From JASEGV01 sp037443545 (GTDB lineage Bacteria > Bacteroidota > Ignavibacteria > UBA10030 > BY39), in NCBI GenBank assembly GCA_037443545.1, contig JBBIOD010000004.1:24326-88325 (forward strand): DNA of 64,000 nt, given 5' to 3'. Below the pieces are notes generated by a model. It searched no databases. It was not told the DNA's origin and saw only the letters and a list, made by a program, of their open reading frames with translations. This document shows positions 35,999 to 45,528 of the stretch, piece after piece; position 1 is the first letter of the stretch, and each line of letters opens with the position of its first letter. The position numbers were made by a program, and so were the translations under genes.

Positions 35999-38900
35999 TT
36001 ATTGTATTCGTTTTATACCGATTTTGCACATCTCACTGTTTATATCCCATTCTGCTGAATAATCGCAAGTTTGTAGTTCTGCCGCTATGCTCGCCGCTAA
36101 TGTTTCGGATTGAATATATTGCTTCATTTTTGAGATTGCGTTTTCAAGGGTCGTTCCACACTCAAAATAAATTTCAATACGGTCAATAACTTCGAAGCCC
36201 GCAACTTTTCTCATATTTTGAACACGGTTCACAAACTCCCGTGCGAAGCCTTCGTTTATTAATTCTTGGTTAAGTTCTGCATCTAATGCTACAGTAATTT
36301 CGTTGTCGTTCTCAACGAGCCATCCTTTAATATCTTCGTGTATAATTTCGACATCACTTAAAGCTATTTCAAATTCATTTTCATTTATCTTTAATGTGAA
36401 TTTGCCATTCTTTTCCAATTCTTTGATGGAATTTGTGTTCATTGCTTTGATTTCATTTGAAATTTGCTGAACGAATTTTCCGTACTTCGGCCCTATTGTT
36501 TTGAAATTCGGTTTGAGTCGTTTATGAACGATTTCCGAATCATCGCTGACATATTCGATTGTTTTTACATTAATCTCATCGATGATAACATCTTTCATCA
36601 ATTCGATTTCGTTTTTATCTTCCTCGGATGTGATGGGGAGAATAATTCGCTGCAACGGTTGACGGACTTTCAAATTCGATTTATTACGTATCGCACGCGC
36701 CAGATAAACGATTCGTTGAACTTTCGACATACGGTTTTCGAGTTTTGTATCGATTGATGTTTCGTCTAACTGTGGAATAATCGATAAATGAACTGATGAA
36801 TATTTTTCTTTATGAGTAACCGAATTCAAATTGTTATATATTTCTTCAGATAAGAAGGGGGCGAATGGCGCCATCAATTTCGAAATTATAACTAAACACT
36901 CGTACAGAGTTTGGTAAGCTGCGGTTTTATCTTTCCCAAGTTCGCTTTTATCGACTAGGCGAGTCGTCGACCAGAAACGTCTCCTGTTGCGGCGTATATA
37001 CCAGTTGGAGAGTTGATCTATTGTGAAATCGCTTATCAATCGTGCGGCTTTAGTAACATCGTACTCATCCATCGCTTGTGTGTATTTTTTTATGAGTGTA
37101 TTAAGCGAAGATATAATCCAGCGGTCGATTTCAAGCCGTTCCGAAATAGGGATCTTAGCTTCACTGAAATTAAACTTATCGATGTTAGCATACAGCGAAA
37201 AGAATGAGTATGTGTTGATGAGAGTGCCGAAAAATTTCCGCTGAACTTCCGTTATTCCTTCGCCATCGAAGAGTGTCGGTTTCCAAGGCGGGCTGTTTGT
37301 AACTAAGTACCAGCGAGTTGCATCGGCGCCGAATTTTTCGATGATGGCAAAGGGATCGACTGTGTTACCTTTCGACTTGGACATTTTCTGTCCTTCTTTA
37401 TCGAGTATCAACTCGTTTACGAGCAGGTTTTTAAAAGCCGGTTTATCGAAGAGAAGCGTGCTGATTGCGTGAAGCGAGTAAAACCAACCACGTGTTTGGT
37501 CTATCCCTTCGCAAATGTAATCGGCAGGATGCTGTCCTTCGAATTTTTCTTTGTTCTCAAACGGATAATGCCATTGAGCAAACTGCATCGCACCCGAATC
37601 GAACCAGACGTCGATTAATTCGGGAGTTCTTTGCATTGTGCCGCCGCATTTTAGGCAATCGAACACAATTGAATCCACGTATGGTTTGTGTAAATCAATT
37701 TTGTCGGCGTCAACTTTTTCGGTAGTGCCGTTCTTTATAATTTTTCCTTGAAGAAGTTCTTGGATACTTCCGACGCATTTTTCTTCGCCGCATTTACACA
37801 GCCAGATTGGAAGCGGAGTTCCCCAAAAGCGGTCGCGCGATAATGCCCAATCTTTGTTTTCTTCTAACCAGTTTCCGAAACGTCCTTCGCCAACTTCGGG
37901 CGGCACCCAGTTGATTTGTTTGTTCAACTCAATCATCCGTTGTGCAATTTTTGTTGTGTTAATATACCACGATTCGCGCGCATAATACAGGAGCGGTGTT
38001 CTGCACCGCCAGCAGTGCGGATAACTGTGTGTAATAGTTTCCTTTTTATACAGGATGCGACGCGATTTCATATCGTTGATGATATTCGGGTCGGCATCTT
38101 TTACAAACTGTCCGGCAAAGTCGGTTACTTCTGGGTTGAATTCGCCACTTTTGTTTACAGGATGTATTGTCGGCAAGCCGAATTTTCTTCCGGCTTGATA
38201 ATCGTCCTCACCGTAAGCCGGTGCTATATGAACGATGCCCGAACCGTCTTCGGTGGTAACAAAGTCGCTAGTGATTATATAAAATGCTTTTTCTTCAACA
38301 GGATTGAAATTAAAAAGTCTTTCATAATCTTTTCCAAAAAGGTCGGAACCTTTATAGCTATCTATCACTACAAACTCACCGTCCAAAACAGAAACACGGG
38401 GTTTTGCTAAAATTAGTTTTTCCCCCTTGTTCTCAACTTTTACGTATTCGATTTCGGGATTGACAGCTAATGCAACGTTCGAGATTAAAGTCCACGGTGT
38501 AGTTGTCCAAACCAAGAAAAAAGTATTTTCCTCTCCTTTAACTTTCATCTTCACATAAACGCTCGGGTCTTTCACGTCTTCGTATCCGAGCGACACTTCG
38601 TGAGATGAAAGGGGAGTTTCGCATCGAGGGCAATATGGTTGAATTTTAAAACCTTTGTAGATTAATTCTTTGTTGTAAATTTCTTTCAGTGCCCACCAGA
38701 TTGATTCGATATAATTATTTTCGAATGTTATGTACGGTTCGTTCATATTAACCCAGTAGCCCATACGGTCGGTCATCCGTTCCCAATCCGATTTGTATTT
38801 CCAAACTGATTTTCTGCACTCGGCGTTAAAGGCTTCAACTCCGTATTTAACTATTTCATCTTTGTGTTTGAAGCCGAGAGATTTTTCTACTTCAATTTCG

Positions 38901-39175
38901 ACAGGAAGTCCGTGCGTGTCCCACCCTGCTTTTCGATGCACCTGATAGCCCTGCATAGTTTTGTAACGGCAAACTAAATCTTTTAAAGTCCGGCTCATTA
39001 CGTGGTGAATACCGGGGCGGCCGTTTGCTGTAGGAGGTCCTTCAAAAAAAGTAAAACTTTTATTGCTATCGCGCGTTGCGATGCTCTGATCGAAAATATT
39101 ATTTTCTTTCCAAAACTTTAAAATATGAAGTTCGAGTTCTGAGTAATTAAGTTTGTCGGTGAGTTCTTTGAACAT
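35999..39175 (-). CDS. ileS: Isoleucyl-tRNA synthetase
   Basis: 1058 residues. Charges tRNA-Ile. The HIGH-equivalent is PGIHHV at residues 54-59, KMSKS near residue 596 (EGQKMSKSKGNTVDP), and the editing domain has the Thr-rich VWTTTPWTL. Cys pairs (PYCPRCETP, CWRCRTP, CGEEKC) may bind zinc. Length and motifs such as GLPVEIEVEKSLG fit the IleS2 (eukaryote-like) class, known in other bacteria for mupirocin tolerance; resistance is not shown here. Start is one base after the punA stop, so translation is coupled. Confidence 0.97.
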   Translation of the reverse strand: MFKELTDKLNYSELELHILKFWKENNIFDQSIATRDSNKSFTFFEGPPTANGRPGIHHVMSRTLKDLVCRYKTMQGYQVHRKAGWDTHGLPVEIEVEKSLGFKHKDEIVKYGVEAFNAECRKSVWKYKSDWERMTDRMGYWVNMNEPYITFENNYIESIWWALKEIYNKELIYKGFKIQPYCPRCETPLSSHEVSLGYEDVKDPSVYVKMKVKGEENTFFLVWTTTPWTLISNVALAVNPEIEYVKVENKGEKLILAKPRVSVLDGEFVVIDSYKGSDLFGKDYERLFNFNPVEEKAFYIITSDFVTTEDGSGIVHIAPAYGEDDYQAGRKFGLPTIHPVNKSGEFNPEVTDFAGQFVKDADPNIINDMKSRRILYKKETITHSYPHCWRCRTPLLYYARESWYINTTKIAQRMIELNKQINWVPPEVGEGRFGNWLEENKDWALSRDRFWGTPLPIWLCKCGEEKCVGSIQELLQGKIIKNGTTEKVDADKIDLHKPYVDSIVFDCLKCGGTMQRTPELIDVWFDSGAMQFAQWHYPFENKEKFEGQHPADYICEGIDQTRGWFYSLHAISTLLFDKPAFKNLLVNELILDKEGQKMSKSKGNTVDPFAIIEKFGADATRWYLVTNSPPWKPTLFDGEGITEVQRKFFGTLINTYSFFSLYANIDKFNFSEAKIPISERLEIDRWIISSLNTLIKKYTQAMDEYDVTKAARLISDFTIDQLSNWYIRRNRRRFWSTTRLVDKSELGKDKTAAYQTLYECLVIISKLMAPFAPFLSEEIYNNLNSVTHKEKYSSVHLSIIPQLDETSIDTKLENRMSKVQRIVYLARAIRNKSNLKVRQPLQRIILPITSEEDKNEIELMKDVIIDEINVKTIEYVSDDSEIVHKRLKPNFKTIGPKYGKFVQQISNEIKAMNTNSIKELEKNGKFTLKINENEFEIALSDVEIIHEDIKGWLVENDNEITVALDAELNQELINEGFAREFVNRVQNMRKVAGFEVIDRIEIYFECGTTLENAISKMKQYIQSETLAASIAAELQTCDYSAEWDINSEMCKIGIKRIQ

Positions 39176-39176
39176 T

Positions 39177-39995
39177 TTATATTTTTTTCACTACTTCTTT
39201 CATTATCTTCGTTAATTTCGGTTCGGTTTTTTTTGCTATGCCAATTATTTCTTCCACCGATGCTGGTTTCAGTGAATCGGGGAAGCATTCATCCGTGATA
39301 ATCGAGAATCCCAACACTTTCATACCCATATGCACAGCAACGATATTTTCCGGGACAGTGGACATACCAACAACGTCAGCACCTATAGAACGAAGAAACC
39401 GATATTCGGCTCGTGTTTCTAAATTTGGTCCTGGAACCGATACAAATACGCCGCGTTGAATTTTGATTTTTAAATCGAGGGCAACTTGTTCTGCTAATCC
39501 GATCAATTCCTTATTGTATGGCTCGGACATATCCGGAAAACGTGGTCCTAAAGCGTCGTCATTTTTCCCGATGAGAGGATTATTGCCTAACATATTGATA
39601 TGGTCGGTGATAATCATAATATCGCCTCGTTTGAAGTGCGGGTTCATACAGCCTGCGGCATTCGATATCAATAAAGTATTGACTCCTAAAGATTGCATTA
39701 CACGAACGGGGAAAGTAACTTGCTGCATTGTGTAACCCTCGTAGTAGTGGAATCTGCCCTGCATCGCCACCACATTTTTACCGTTCAACTTTCCGAATAT
39801 AAGTTTTCCGTGATGCGACTCGACAGTTGAAATAGGGAAGTGCGGAATGTTTTCATACTCAAGAACCGTCTCTTTTGTAATTTCTTTAGCAAGCCCGCCG
39901 AGACCCGTTCCTAATATTATTCCGATGGCCGGGCGCATTTTTGTGAAGCGCCTGATGTATGCAACTGTTTCTTTTATTTCTTCACGTAATTCCAT
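39177..39995 (-). CDS. punA: Purine-nucleoside phosphorylase (trimeric type)
   Basis: 272 residues. Phosphorolysis of guanosine and inosine type nucleosides for purine salvage. Signatures: GIILGTGLGGLAKEI (phosphate loop), ESHHGKLIFG, GRFHYYEGY, NAAGCMNPHFKRGDIMII, GVFVSVPGPNLETRAEYR and VGMSTVPENIVAVHMGM, all diagnostic of the PNP-I trimeric class. Ends TDECFPDSLKP, the base-binding region. 7 bp after divIVA and 1 bp before ileS. The link to its neighbours is positional only. Confidence 0.95.
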   Translation of the reverse strand: MELREEIKETVAYIRRFTKMRPAIGIILGTGLGGLAKEITKETVLEYENIPHFPISTVESHHGKLIFGKLNGKNVVAMQGRFHYYEGYTMQQVTFPVRVMQSLGVNTLLISNAAGCMNPHFKRGDIMIITDHINMLGNNPLIGKNDDALGPRFPDMSEPYNKELIGLAEQVALDLKIKIQRGVFVSVPGPNLETRAEYRFLRSIGADVVGMSTVPENIVAVHMGMKVLGFSIITDECFPDSLKPASVEEIIGIAKKTEPKLTKIMKEVVKKI

Positions 39996-40002
39996 TTTGC
40001 TC

Positions 40003-40545
40003 TCAATTATTTTCTTCTATGCTTTTTATTATATCGTCGTATTCGTTTTGGTTTTGATCTACCGGTATTTCCTCTGTTACGCTTATCGGTATATCTTCAT
40101 TTATATCTAACGCCCGAATTAATTCGAGTTCAGAAGTCAGCAAAAGCTTTAATCGGCTCGAAAGAGTATTCTTTTTAGCTTTTAGGATTTCGATTTCTTC
40201 CTTCAGTCGTGAATTTTCGGAACGGGCTTTATCAAGGATTTGCGAGGATTTTATTTCTGCCTCCTGAATAACGAGCTTCCCTTCGTATTTTGCGTTCTCT
40301 ACAGATTTTGTACTAACGTCTTGTGCCTGCAATAAAGTAGCGTGTAAAGTTTTTTCAATCGACTTATAATCTTGAACCTGTGCTTCTGCGACTGAAAGTC
40401 GCTCCTGCATATCTTTATTTTTTGTTACAAGGTCATCCATTTCGGCGGCAATCATTTCGAGGAAAGTATCAACCTCGATGGGATCGTACCCTCGAAAGAT
40501 TTTTTTAAACGCCTGCTTCTTAATGTCTAAAGGTGATAGCTTCAT
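40003..40545 (-). CDS. DivIVA-domain protein
   Basis: 180 residues. The N-terminal DivIVA motif is clear: MKLSPLDIKKQAFKKIFRGY then DPIEVDTFLEMIAAE; from about 28 to 150 it is a long coiled coil, with an acidic tail. DivIVA proteins bind negatively curved membrane and recruit division or growth factors in Gram-positives; relatives with unknown roles exist in Gram-negative FCB bacteria. Placed between yggS and ileS, the same neighbourhood as in Firmicutes, though sepF, yggT and ylmH are absent. Confidence 0.88.
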   Translation of the reverse strand: MKLSPLDIKKQAFKKIFRGYDPIEVDTFLEMIAAEMDDLVTKNKDMQERLSVAEAQVQDYKSIEKTLHATLLQAQDVSTKSVENAKYEGKLVIQEAEIKSSQILDKARSENSRLKEEIEILKAKKNTLSSRLKLLLTSELELIRALDINEDIPISVTEEIPVDQNQNEYDDIIKSIEENN

Positions 40546-40571
40546 TTTTTAAACCCCTATCTATGATAGAT

Positions 40572-41258
40572 TTATTTTTTATAATCCCGGTTACCGAAAA
40601 TCGCGGTGCCGAGGCGAATTATCGTTGCACTCTCTTCTATTGCTACATCGAAGTCGTTCGACATTCCCATAGACAGATGTTTCAGCGGAATGCCTTTTCG
40701 TTCTAAATCGTTTTTTATTTCTTTTAACATTCTAAACTCATAGCGTGATTCTTCTGCGTCTTCCGAAAATCGTCCGATTGTCATTAAACCAATTAAGTTC
40801 AGACCTGGAAGCCGAATAATTTCTTCAGCGACGACTTGAGCATCGCCGGGCTTAATTCCAAATTTTGTAGTTTCCCCGGAAGTATTTACTTCCATTAAAA
40901 TATTCTGTTTGAAACCAGTGTTCAAGCAAAAATCCGAAATTGCTTTTGCCAATCTCAAAGAATCCACCGACTGAATCAAATCTGCTTGTCCGCAAACAAA
41001 TTTTACTTTATTAGTTTGCAGGTGGCCGATAAAATGCCAACGGATTCGATCGTCGTTCAGCGCTTTTTTTTTGTGCACAAATTCCTGCACATAATTTTCT
41101 CCAATGTCGAAGATGCCTGCTTCAACAGCTTCGTTTGCCAATTCGCTGCTGAAAGTTTTAGTAACGGCAGTAATGGTTACTTCGTTGAAATTTCTATCCG
41201 ATTTTCGGCAGGCAAGTTCAATTCTGCTGCGTATTTTTATTAAATTTTCTGCAACCAT
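40572..41258 (-). CDS. yggS: YggS/PROSC family PLP-homeostasis protein
   Basis: About 228 residues. Single-domain PLP-binding barrel that buffers pyridoxal phosphate and affects amino-acid balance. PLP Lys lies in ITAVTKTFSSE; GENYVQEF, WHFIGHLQTNK, MEVNTSG-E-TKFGI and LSMGMSNDFDVAIEESATIIRLG are standard. Start set at the ATG 41258: an in-frame TTG at 41276 would lie inside the -10 box of the promoter. First gene of the seven-gene operon yggS-divIVA-punA-ileS-dksA-lspA-rluD, all spaced by 26 bp or less. Confidence 0.94.
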   Translation of the reverse strand: MVAENLIKIRSRIELACRKSDRNFNEVTITAVTKTFSSELANEAVEAGIFDIGENYVQEFVHKKKALNDDRIRWHFIGHLQTNKVKFVCGQADLIQSVDSLRLAKAISDFCLNTGFKQNILMEVNTSGETTKFGIKPGDAQVVAEEIIRLPGLNLIGLMTIGRFSEDAEESRYEFRMLKEIKNDLERKGIPLKHLSMGMSNDFDVAIEESATIIRLGTAIFGNRDYKK

Positions 41259-41275
41259 TCGATAAAATCGATACA

Positions 41276-41304
41276 AATATAAGCCATTCCGAGTTTAAAA
41301 ACAA
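41276..41304 (-). promoter_or_regulatory. Promoter of yggS-rluD operon
   Basis: Minus strand: TTGTTT (41304-41299), 17-bp spacer, TATATT (41281-41276). It decides the yggS start (see that entry). Confidence 0.6.
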
Positions 41305-41324
41305 AATGCCATTTAAGATAAAAT

Positions 41325-41353
41325 TTGACATTTCCATTTCTAATTTCTACATT
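41325..41353 (+). promoter_or_regulatory. Promoter of asparaginase gene
   Basis: Consensus TTGACA (41325-41330), 17-bp spacer, TACATT (41348-41353). ATG at 41377. Confidence 0.65.
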
Positions 41354-41376
41354 AGGCTAATTTGAAAAAGGATTTT

Positions 41377-42456
41377 ATGAACTCGTTTGATAGACGTGAT
41401 TTTTTGAAGACGACTGCCCTTTTGGGGGCTGGGACTATTATTGGAAGTAATTTAAAAAACGTTGCTTTAGCTGAACAAAAACTATCTTCCCGTTTTAAAC
41501 CTGTTGTTATTGCAAGTGCCAACGGTTTAAAAACCGTGGAAGCTGCGATGGAGATGATTAAAAATGGTTCGGATGCGTTGGATGCTGTAATTGCGGGTGT
41601 TAATATAGTAGAAGACGATCCGAATGATGATAGCGTTGGCTATGGAGGGCTACCGAATGAAGAAGGTGTGGTTGAATTGGATTCTGCTGTGATGCACGGG
41701 CCTTCGTATCGGGGTGGCTCGGTAGCAGCATTAAGAAATATTAAAAATCCTTCGAAAGTTGCTAGACTTGTGTTAGAACGAACAGACCATGTTTTAATTG
41801 TGGGCGAAGGTGCGCTTAAATTTGCCAAAGCCCACGGTTTCAAAGAAGAAAATTTGCTGACAGAAGAATCGAGGGAAAAATGGTTGAAGTGGAAAGAAAA
41901 TTTAAGCAAAGAAGACGACTGGCTTCCGCCTCACGACATCGACGATAACGATATCGGTGAATATATGAAATCGTATTCGCGCCATTACGGAACGATACAT
42001 TGCAGCGGACTTGATACTAAGGGTAACATTTCTTGTGTAACAACGACGAGCGGCTTGGCTTACAAAATTCCGGGACGTGTTGGCGACTCGCCAATAATTG
42101 GCGCCGGTTTGTATGTTGACAACGAAGTTGGCGCCGCCGGTTCCACTGGAAGAGGCGAAGCTAATTTGTTAAACTGTAGTTCCGTTATGATTGTTGAATG
42201 GATGCGGCAAGGGAAGTCGCCTGAAGAAGCTTGTTTGCTCGCCTGCAAGCGAATTAATGATAGGTGCCGTGAGAAACGTTTGCAAGACGAAAAAGGAAGA
42301 TTTAAACACAACGTAAAATTTTATGCGATAAACAAACGAGGTGAATTCGGCTGCGCTTCAATTTGGGGCGGTGCAAGACACGGCAAACCTCAGTTTGCAA
42401 TTCACGACGGTGAATCGGCTAAAATTTTAGAAGGGGTGAGTTTATTTAAGGCGTAA
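41377..42456 (+). CDS. Tat-exported N(4)-(beta-N-acetylglucosaminyl)-L-asparaginase / isoaspartyl peptidase family
   Basis: Ntn-hydrolase made as a precursor that cuts itself before the nucleophile. Start at the ATG 41377 with AAAGGA just upstream (an in-frame TTG lies at 41362). Residues 5-31 are a Tat signal with DRRDFLKTTALLGAG. The conserved Asp/Gly-rich first half (DALDAVIAGVNIVEDDP, VGYGGLPNEEGVVELD) is followed by the autocleavage site HYG-Thr206-IHC; TGRGEANLLNCSS is the later substrate loop. Fits glycosylasparaginases releasing Asn from N-glycan stumps. Followed by a GH5 enzyme 8 bp on, so both may serve glycoconjugate breakdown outside the cytoplasm. Confidence 0.9.
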   Translation: MNSFDRRDFLKTTALLGAGTIIGSNLKNVALAEQKLSSRFKPVVIASANGLKTVEAAMEMIKNGSDALDAVIAGVNIVEDDPNDDSVGYGGLPNEEGVVELDSAVMHGPSYRGGSVAALRNIKNPSKVARLVLERTDHVLIVGEGALKFAKAHGFKEENLLTEESREKWLKWKENLSKEDDWLPPHDIDDNDIGEYMKSYSRHYGTIHCSGLDTKGNISCVTTTSGLAYKIPGRVGDSPIIGAGLYVDNEVGAAGSTGRGEANLLNCSSVMIVEWMRQGKSPEEACLLACKRINDRCREKRLQDEKGRFKHNVKFYAINKRGEFGCASIWGGARHGKPQFAIHDGESAKILEGVSLFKA

Positions 42457-42464
42457 GTGGAGTG

Positions 42465-44012
42465 ATGAATTCGGTGAAAATATCGTTAGCTAGATTAAAA
42501 CACACAATCAGAATATTTATTAATTACCAAATTTTATTTATTTTATTTTTCCAGCCGTTAATTGCACAAGAACAACATTTCGTCAAAACTTCAGGTATAA
42601 ACTTTACTATCAACGACAAACCATTTTCCCCCGTTGGCGTTAATTGCTACTACTTGCAAAATTTAGCTGCCTATGGCGACACACAAAAAGTTGTTGATAT
42701 TTTCAGAGAGGCAAAGCAAAATGGTGTTAACACTATTCGCACCTGGGGCTTTTTCGATTCACCCGATTCGGCAAATCCGGCAGTTATTCAAATTGCCCCC
42801 GGTAAAATAAGCGAACGGGGTTTGCAGGCACTCGATTTTGTAATTGCAAAAGCCGGTGCGTTCAACATTAAACTAATAATTCCTCTTGTAAATAATTGGG
42901 ACGATTACGGCGGTATGAATCAATATGTTCAGTGGTTTGCCGATCAGCAGTTCGGTAAAACCAATTCTGTCGTTGAAAATCAAAAATGGATTACCGGTGC
43001 TGGCGAAAGAAAATACAGGATGTTTGTTTCGGGCAATTTAACTCACGATGATTTTTACACAAATGTAACAATTAGAGGATGGTTTAAATATTATGTTCAA
43101 AGCATTTTAAATCGTTTCAACGTTTACACGCAAACTTTCTATAAGGACGACCCTACCATTATGATGTGGGAACTTGCAAACGAGCCAAGGTCGAGCGATC
43201 CGACGGGCGGAATAGTTTATAACTGGGTTCAAGAAATCTCTGAGTATTTAAAATTTATCGACAACAATCATATTCTCGGAACGGGCGAAGAAGGAATGGA
43301 TGTAACATCAGTTCCATATTCTAACGCTTCAAAATTTCCAAATTGGATGTTCAACGGAAGTTCTGGAATTTCATTTTCAAAAAATATAAATCTTTCACAA
43401 ATCGATGTTGCAAGTATTCACATTTATCCTGAAGCGTGGGGAATGAATTCTTCATCGACCGATGCGTGGATTATCGACCATTCAACAATCAGCGGGGAGA
43501 AACAAAAGCCGCTGATAATTGGCGAGGCTGGTTTCAGCAGCAACAAGAGTTTATTCTATGATGTATTATTCGACCAAACTATTAAGAGCAAAGCCTCAGG
43601 ATTATTGCTTTGGCAAATTTCGTTTCCGGGAAATCGTTTTGTAGATGCTTATTCTTTCGATTGCACAAGCGATAAGGCAATTTGTGGACTGATAAAAAGA
43701 TATTCTTCACTATTTGAGAACCGGAACTCGACACAATTTCTGATTCCGAAAAGCTTCGATGTAGTTCAAAATTATCCTAATCCGGTTCACCAGTATTCTA
43801 TGATCACCTACAAGGTGCCAACCCAACGATTCATTTTACTCGAAGCATATAATGTTCTCGGTCAACGAGTTAGAGTATTAGCCAACCATATCCATCAGGC
43901 GGGCGAATATCGGATTTTATTTGATGGAAACGAACTGCCGAACGGGACTTATTTCATAATGATGAGGCATAGCGAGGGTTACTCGGTAAAAAAAATTCTT
44001 CTTTTACGATGA
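42465..44012 (+). CDS. Secreted GH5-like glycoside hydrolase (mannanase type) with T9SS tail
   Basis: Signal peptide in the first about 36 residues (hydrophobic FINYQILFILFFQPLIAQ). TIM barrel about 40-420: GVNCYYLQN, NTIRTWGF, acid/base Glu240 in MMWELANEPRSS, HIYPE and nucleophile Glu354 in LIIGEAGFSS. WELANEPR is typical of GH5 beta-mannanases (GH5_7). The C-terminal 80 residues form a Por secretion-system sorting domain: VVQNYPNPVHQYSMITYKV, VLGQRVRVLAN and NGTYFIMMR...KKILLLR. So the protein should be exported by type IX secretion. Start choice among GTG 42462, ATG 42465 and GTG 42474 is unsure. Substrate inferred only. Confidence 0.85.
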   Translation: MNSVKISLARLKHTIRIFINYQILFILFFQPLIAQEQHFVKTSGINFTINDKPFSPVGVNCYYLQNLAAYGDTQKVVDIFREAKQNGVNTIRTWGFFDSPDSANPAVIQIAPGKISERGLQALDFVIAKAGAFNIKLIIPLVNNWDDYGGMNQYVQWFADQQFGKTNSVVENQKWITGAGERKYRMFVSGNLTHDDFYTNVTIRGWFKYYVQSILNRFNVYTQTFYKDDPTIMMWELANEPRSSDPTGGIVYNWVQEISEYLKFIDNNHILGTGEEGMDVTSVPYSNASKFPNWMFNGSSGISFSKNINLSQIDVASIHIYPEAWGMNSSSTDAWIIDHSTISGEKQKPLIIGEAGFSSNKSLFYDVLFDQTIKSKASGLLLWQISFPGNRFVDAYSFDCTSDKAICGLIKRYSSLFENRNSTQFLIPKSFDVVQNYPNPVHQYSMITYKVPTQRFILLEAYNVLGQRVRVLANHIHQAGEYRILFDGNELPNGTYFIMMRHSEGYSVKKILLLR

Positions 44013-44026
44013 TTTTAAAAAAAACC

Positions 44027-44055
44027 TTGACTTTATAAATACTCTTTATTATTTT
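44027..44055 (+). promoter_or_regulatory. Candidate promoter
   Basis: TTGACT (44027-44032), 17-bp spacer, TATTTT (44050-44055), before the ATG at 44081. Confidence 0.5.
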
Positions 44056-44080
44056 GAACAAGATATTTGCAAAACTATAG

Positions 44081-44626
44081 ATGCCCAAACTAACTATTGA
44101 AGAAATACACCGGAGGTTTGCTTCGTCAACCGAGTTCAACGAAATTTTTGATGCGTTTGAGGAGGCAGTAAACAGCAATATCGATGATTTGGAATTGTAC
44201 CGATTATTGTTCTGGAACAGTTCTCTTTCACCCGACGAACTCTGTTTGTTCGGCGAAAAATTAGCCAAAGTTTTCCCCCACATTGAATACGATGTTTATA
44301 TGTGGCTTGCGAAAGTTTTTGAAGTTACTTTCGCGATGTGTGATAACTATGAACTTGCACTCGTGTATTTTAACAAAGCTGCTAAAACAAAACCCGAAGT
44401 GGTTGATACTTACATCGCCGCAAGCGATTGTTACGAACCCGATTTGAATATCCCGCCGATTGATTTCTTGCTCGAATTCGTAAAGCGTGGTTTGGATTAT
44501 GTAAAAAATCCTGTTCAACTTTACAAACGGCTTGCCGACCTTTACGAAAAAATTGGAGATATCGATGAATGCGAATACTACCGCCGTTTAGCTGAAGAAA
44601 CCGGTTGCGGTTCTCCCGAAGAATGA
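44081..44626 (+). CDS. TPR-like helical protein of unknown function
   Basis: 181 residues, no signal peptide. Helical throughout, with TPR-like units at about 85-120 (NYELALVYFNKAAKTKPEV) and 135-175 (PVQLYKRLADLYEKIGDIDECEYYRRLAEE). Its last codons overlap the ATG of the transporter gene (ATGA), so translation is coupled. No enzyme motif. Confidence 0.7.
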   Translation: MPKLTIEEIHRRFASSTEFNEIFDAFEEAVNSNIDDLELYRLLFWNSSLSPDELCLFGEKLAKVFPHIEYDVYMWLAKVFEVTFAMCDNYELALVYFNKAAKTKPEVVDTYIAASDCYEPDLNIPPIDFLLEFVKRGLDYVKNPVQLYKRLADLYEKIGDIDECEYYRRLAEETGCGSPEE

Positions 44627-45528
44627 AAGCGCTAAAAGGCTACATTCTTATTTTAGGTGGAACAATTTTTTGGGGAGTGTCGGCAACTTTCGCGAAATAT
44701 CTTTTCGCCCGGCAACTCGAACCACTCATTCTCGTTCAAACACGGATTACTTTTTCTGCTATCCTGATGCTGGTTTATTTTCTTCTGTTCAAACCAAAAT
44801 TTTTAAAAATTAAAAAATCCGATTTTTATATGTTTTCCCTTATAGGTATCGTCGGCATTGCAATGTCGAACTTCACTTACTATTTCACTATACAGGAAAT
44901 AAGTGTTTCCACTGCAATCTTAATTCAATACATGGCGCCGTTACTAGTAATAATTTATGCGGCATTTACAAAAGAAGAATCTTTAGGATGGGTAAAAATT
45001 ACCGCAGCCGCAATTTCCATCGGAGGAATTTATTTAACCGTTAGCGGGAAAGATTTCTCGTTAGCAAACGTCAGTAAAATTGGTTTGATTACAGGTGCGG
45101 CATCGGCGTTTTGCTGGGCGTTCACTAATGTTTATTTGCGGCGTGTGTTGAACCATTATTCTGTCTGGACAATTTTAGTCTATTCTTTTATTGCCGGATC
45201 AATATTTTGGTTGTTCATAAACCCACCGTGGAATTTGTATTCAGCAAACTACTCACTAGAAACCTGGTTTACCTTTATTGGGTTTGCAATAGTTTCTGTC
45301 TTGATTCCGCACACATTATATTTTAGCGGACTGCGTTACATCACTGCATCGCGTGCCATAATTACAGGCACATTCGAACCGATTGTTGCAATAACAGCTT
45401 CTTTTATTTTTTTAGATGCATTTTTAACACCGATTCAGATTTTTGGTGCAGTGTTAGTTATTACTGCAATTGTTATTTTGCAGATTAAGAAGGAAGAAAT
45501 ACAAGAGGTAAAAAGTGAAGCGACATAA
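44623..45528 (+). CDS. DMT-superfamily (EamA) transporter
   Basis: 301 residues from the ATG at 44623, which overlaps the previous stop. Ten hydrophobic helices in two EamA repeats of five (LILGGTIFWGVSATFAKYLF begins the first, GLITGAASAFCWAFTNVYLR the second). The family exports or imports small metabolites and amino acids; substrate cannot be read. The ORF could be extended upstream to 44605, but that has no better start signal. Confidence 0.88.
   Translation: MKALKGYILILGGTIFWGVSATFAKYLFARQLEPLILVQTRITFSAILMLVYFLLFKPKFLKIKKSDFYMFSLIGIVGIAMSNFTYYFTIQEISVSTAILIQYMAPLLVIIYAAFTKEESLGWVKITAAAISIGGIYLTVSGKDFSLANVSKIGLITGAASAFCWAFTNVYLRRVLNHYSVWTILVYSFIAGSIFWLFINPPWNLYSANYSLETWFTFIGFAIVSVLIPHTLYFSGLRYITASRAIITGTFEPIVAITASFIFLDAFLTPIQIFGAVLVITAIVILQIKKEEIQEVKSEAT

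Noticed and set aside
35999..39175. Mupirocin resistance from the IleS2-like synthetase
   Set aside because: Class is suggested by length and motifs only; resistance cannot be read from this.
41331..41353. Period-7 pattern (TTTCCAT, TTCTAAT, TTCTACA) before the asparaginase gene
   Set aside because: Only three loose units, in a promoter spacer; too weak to join the nuo repeat arrays.
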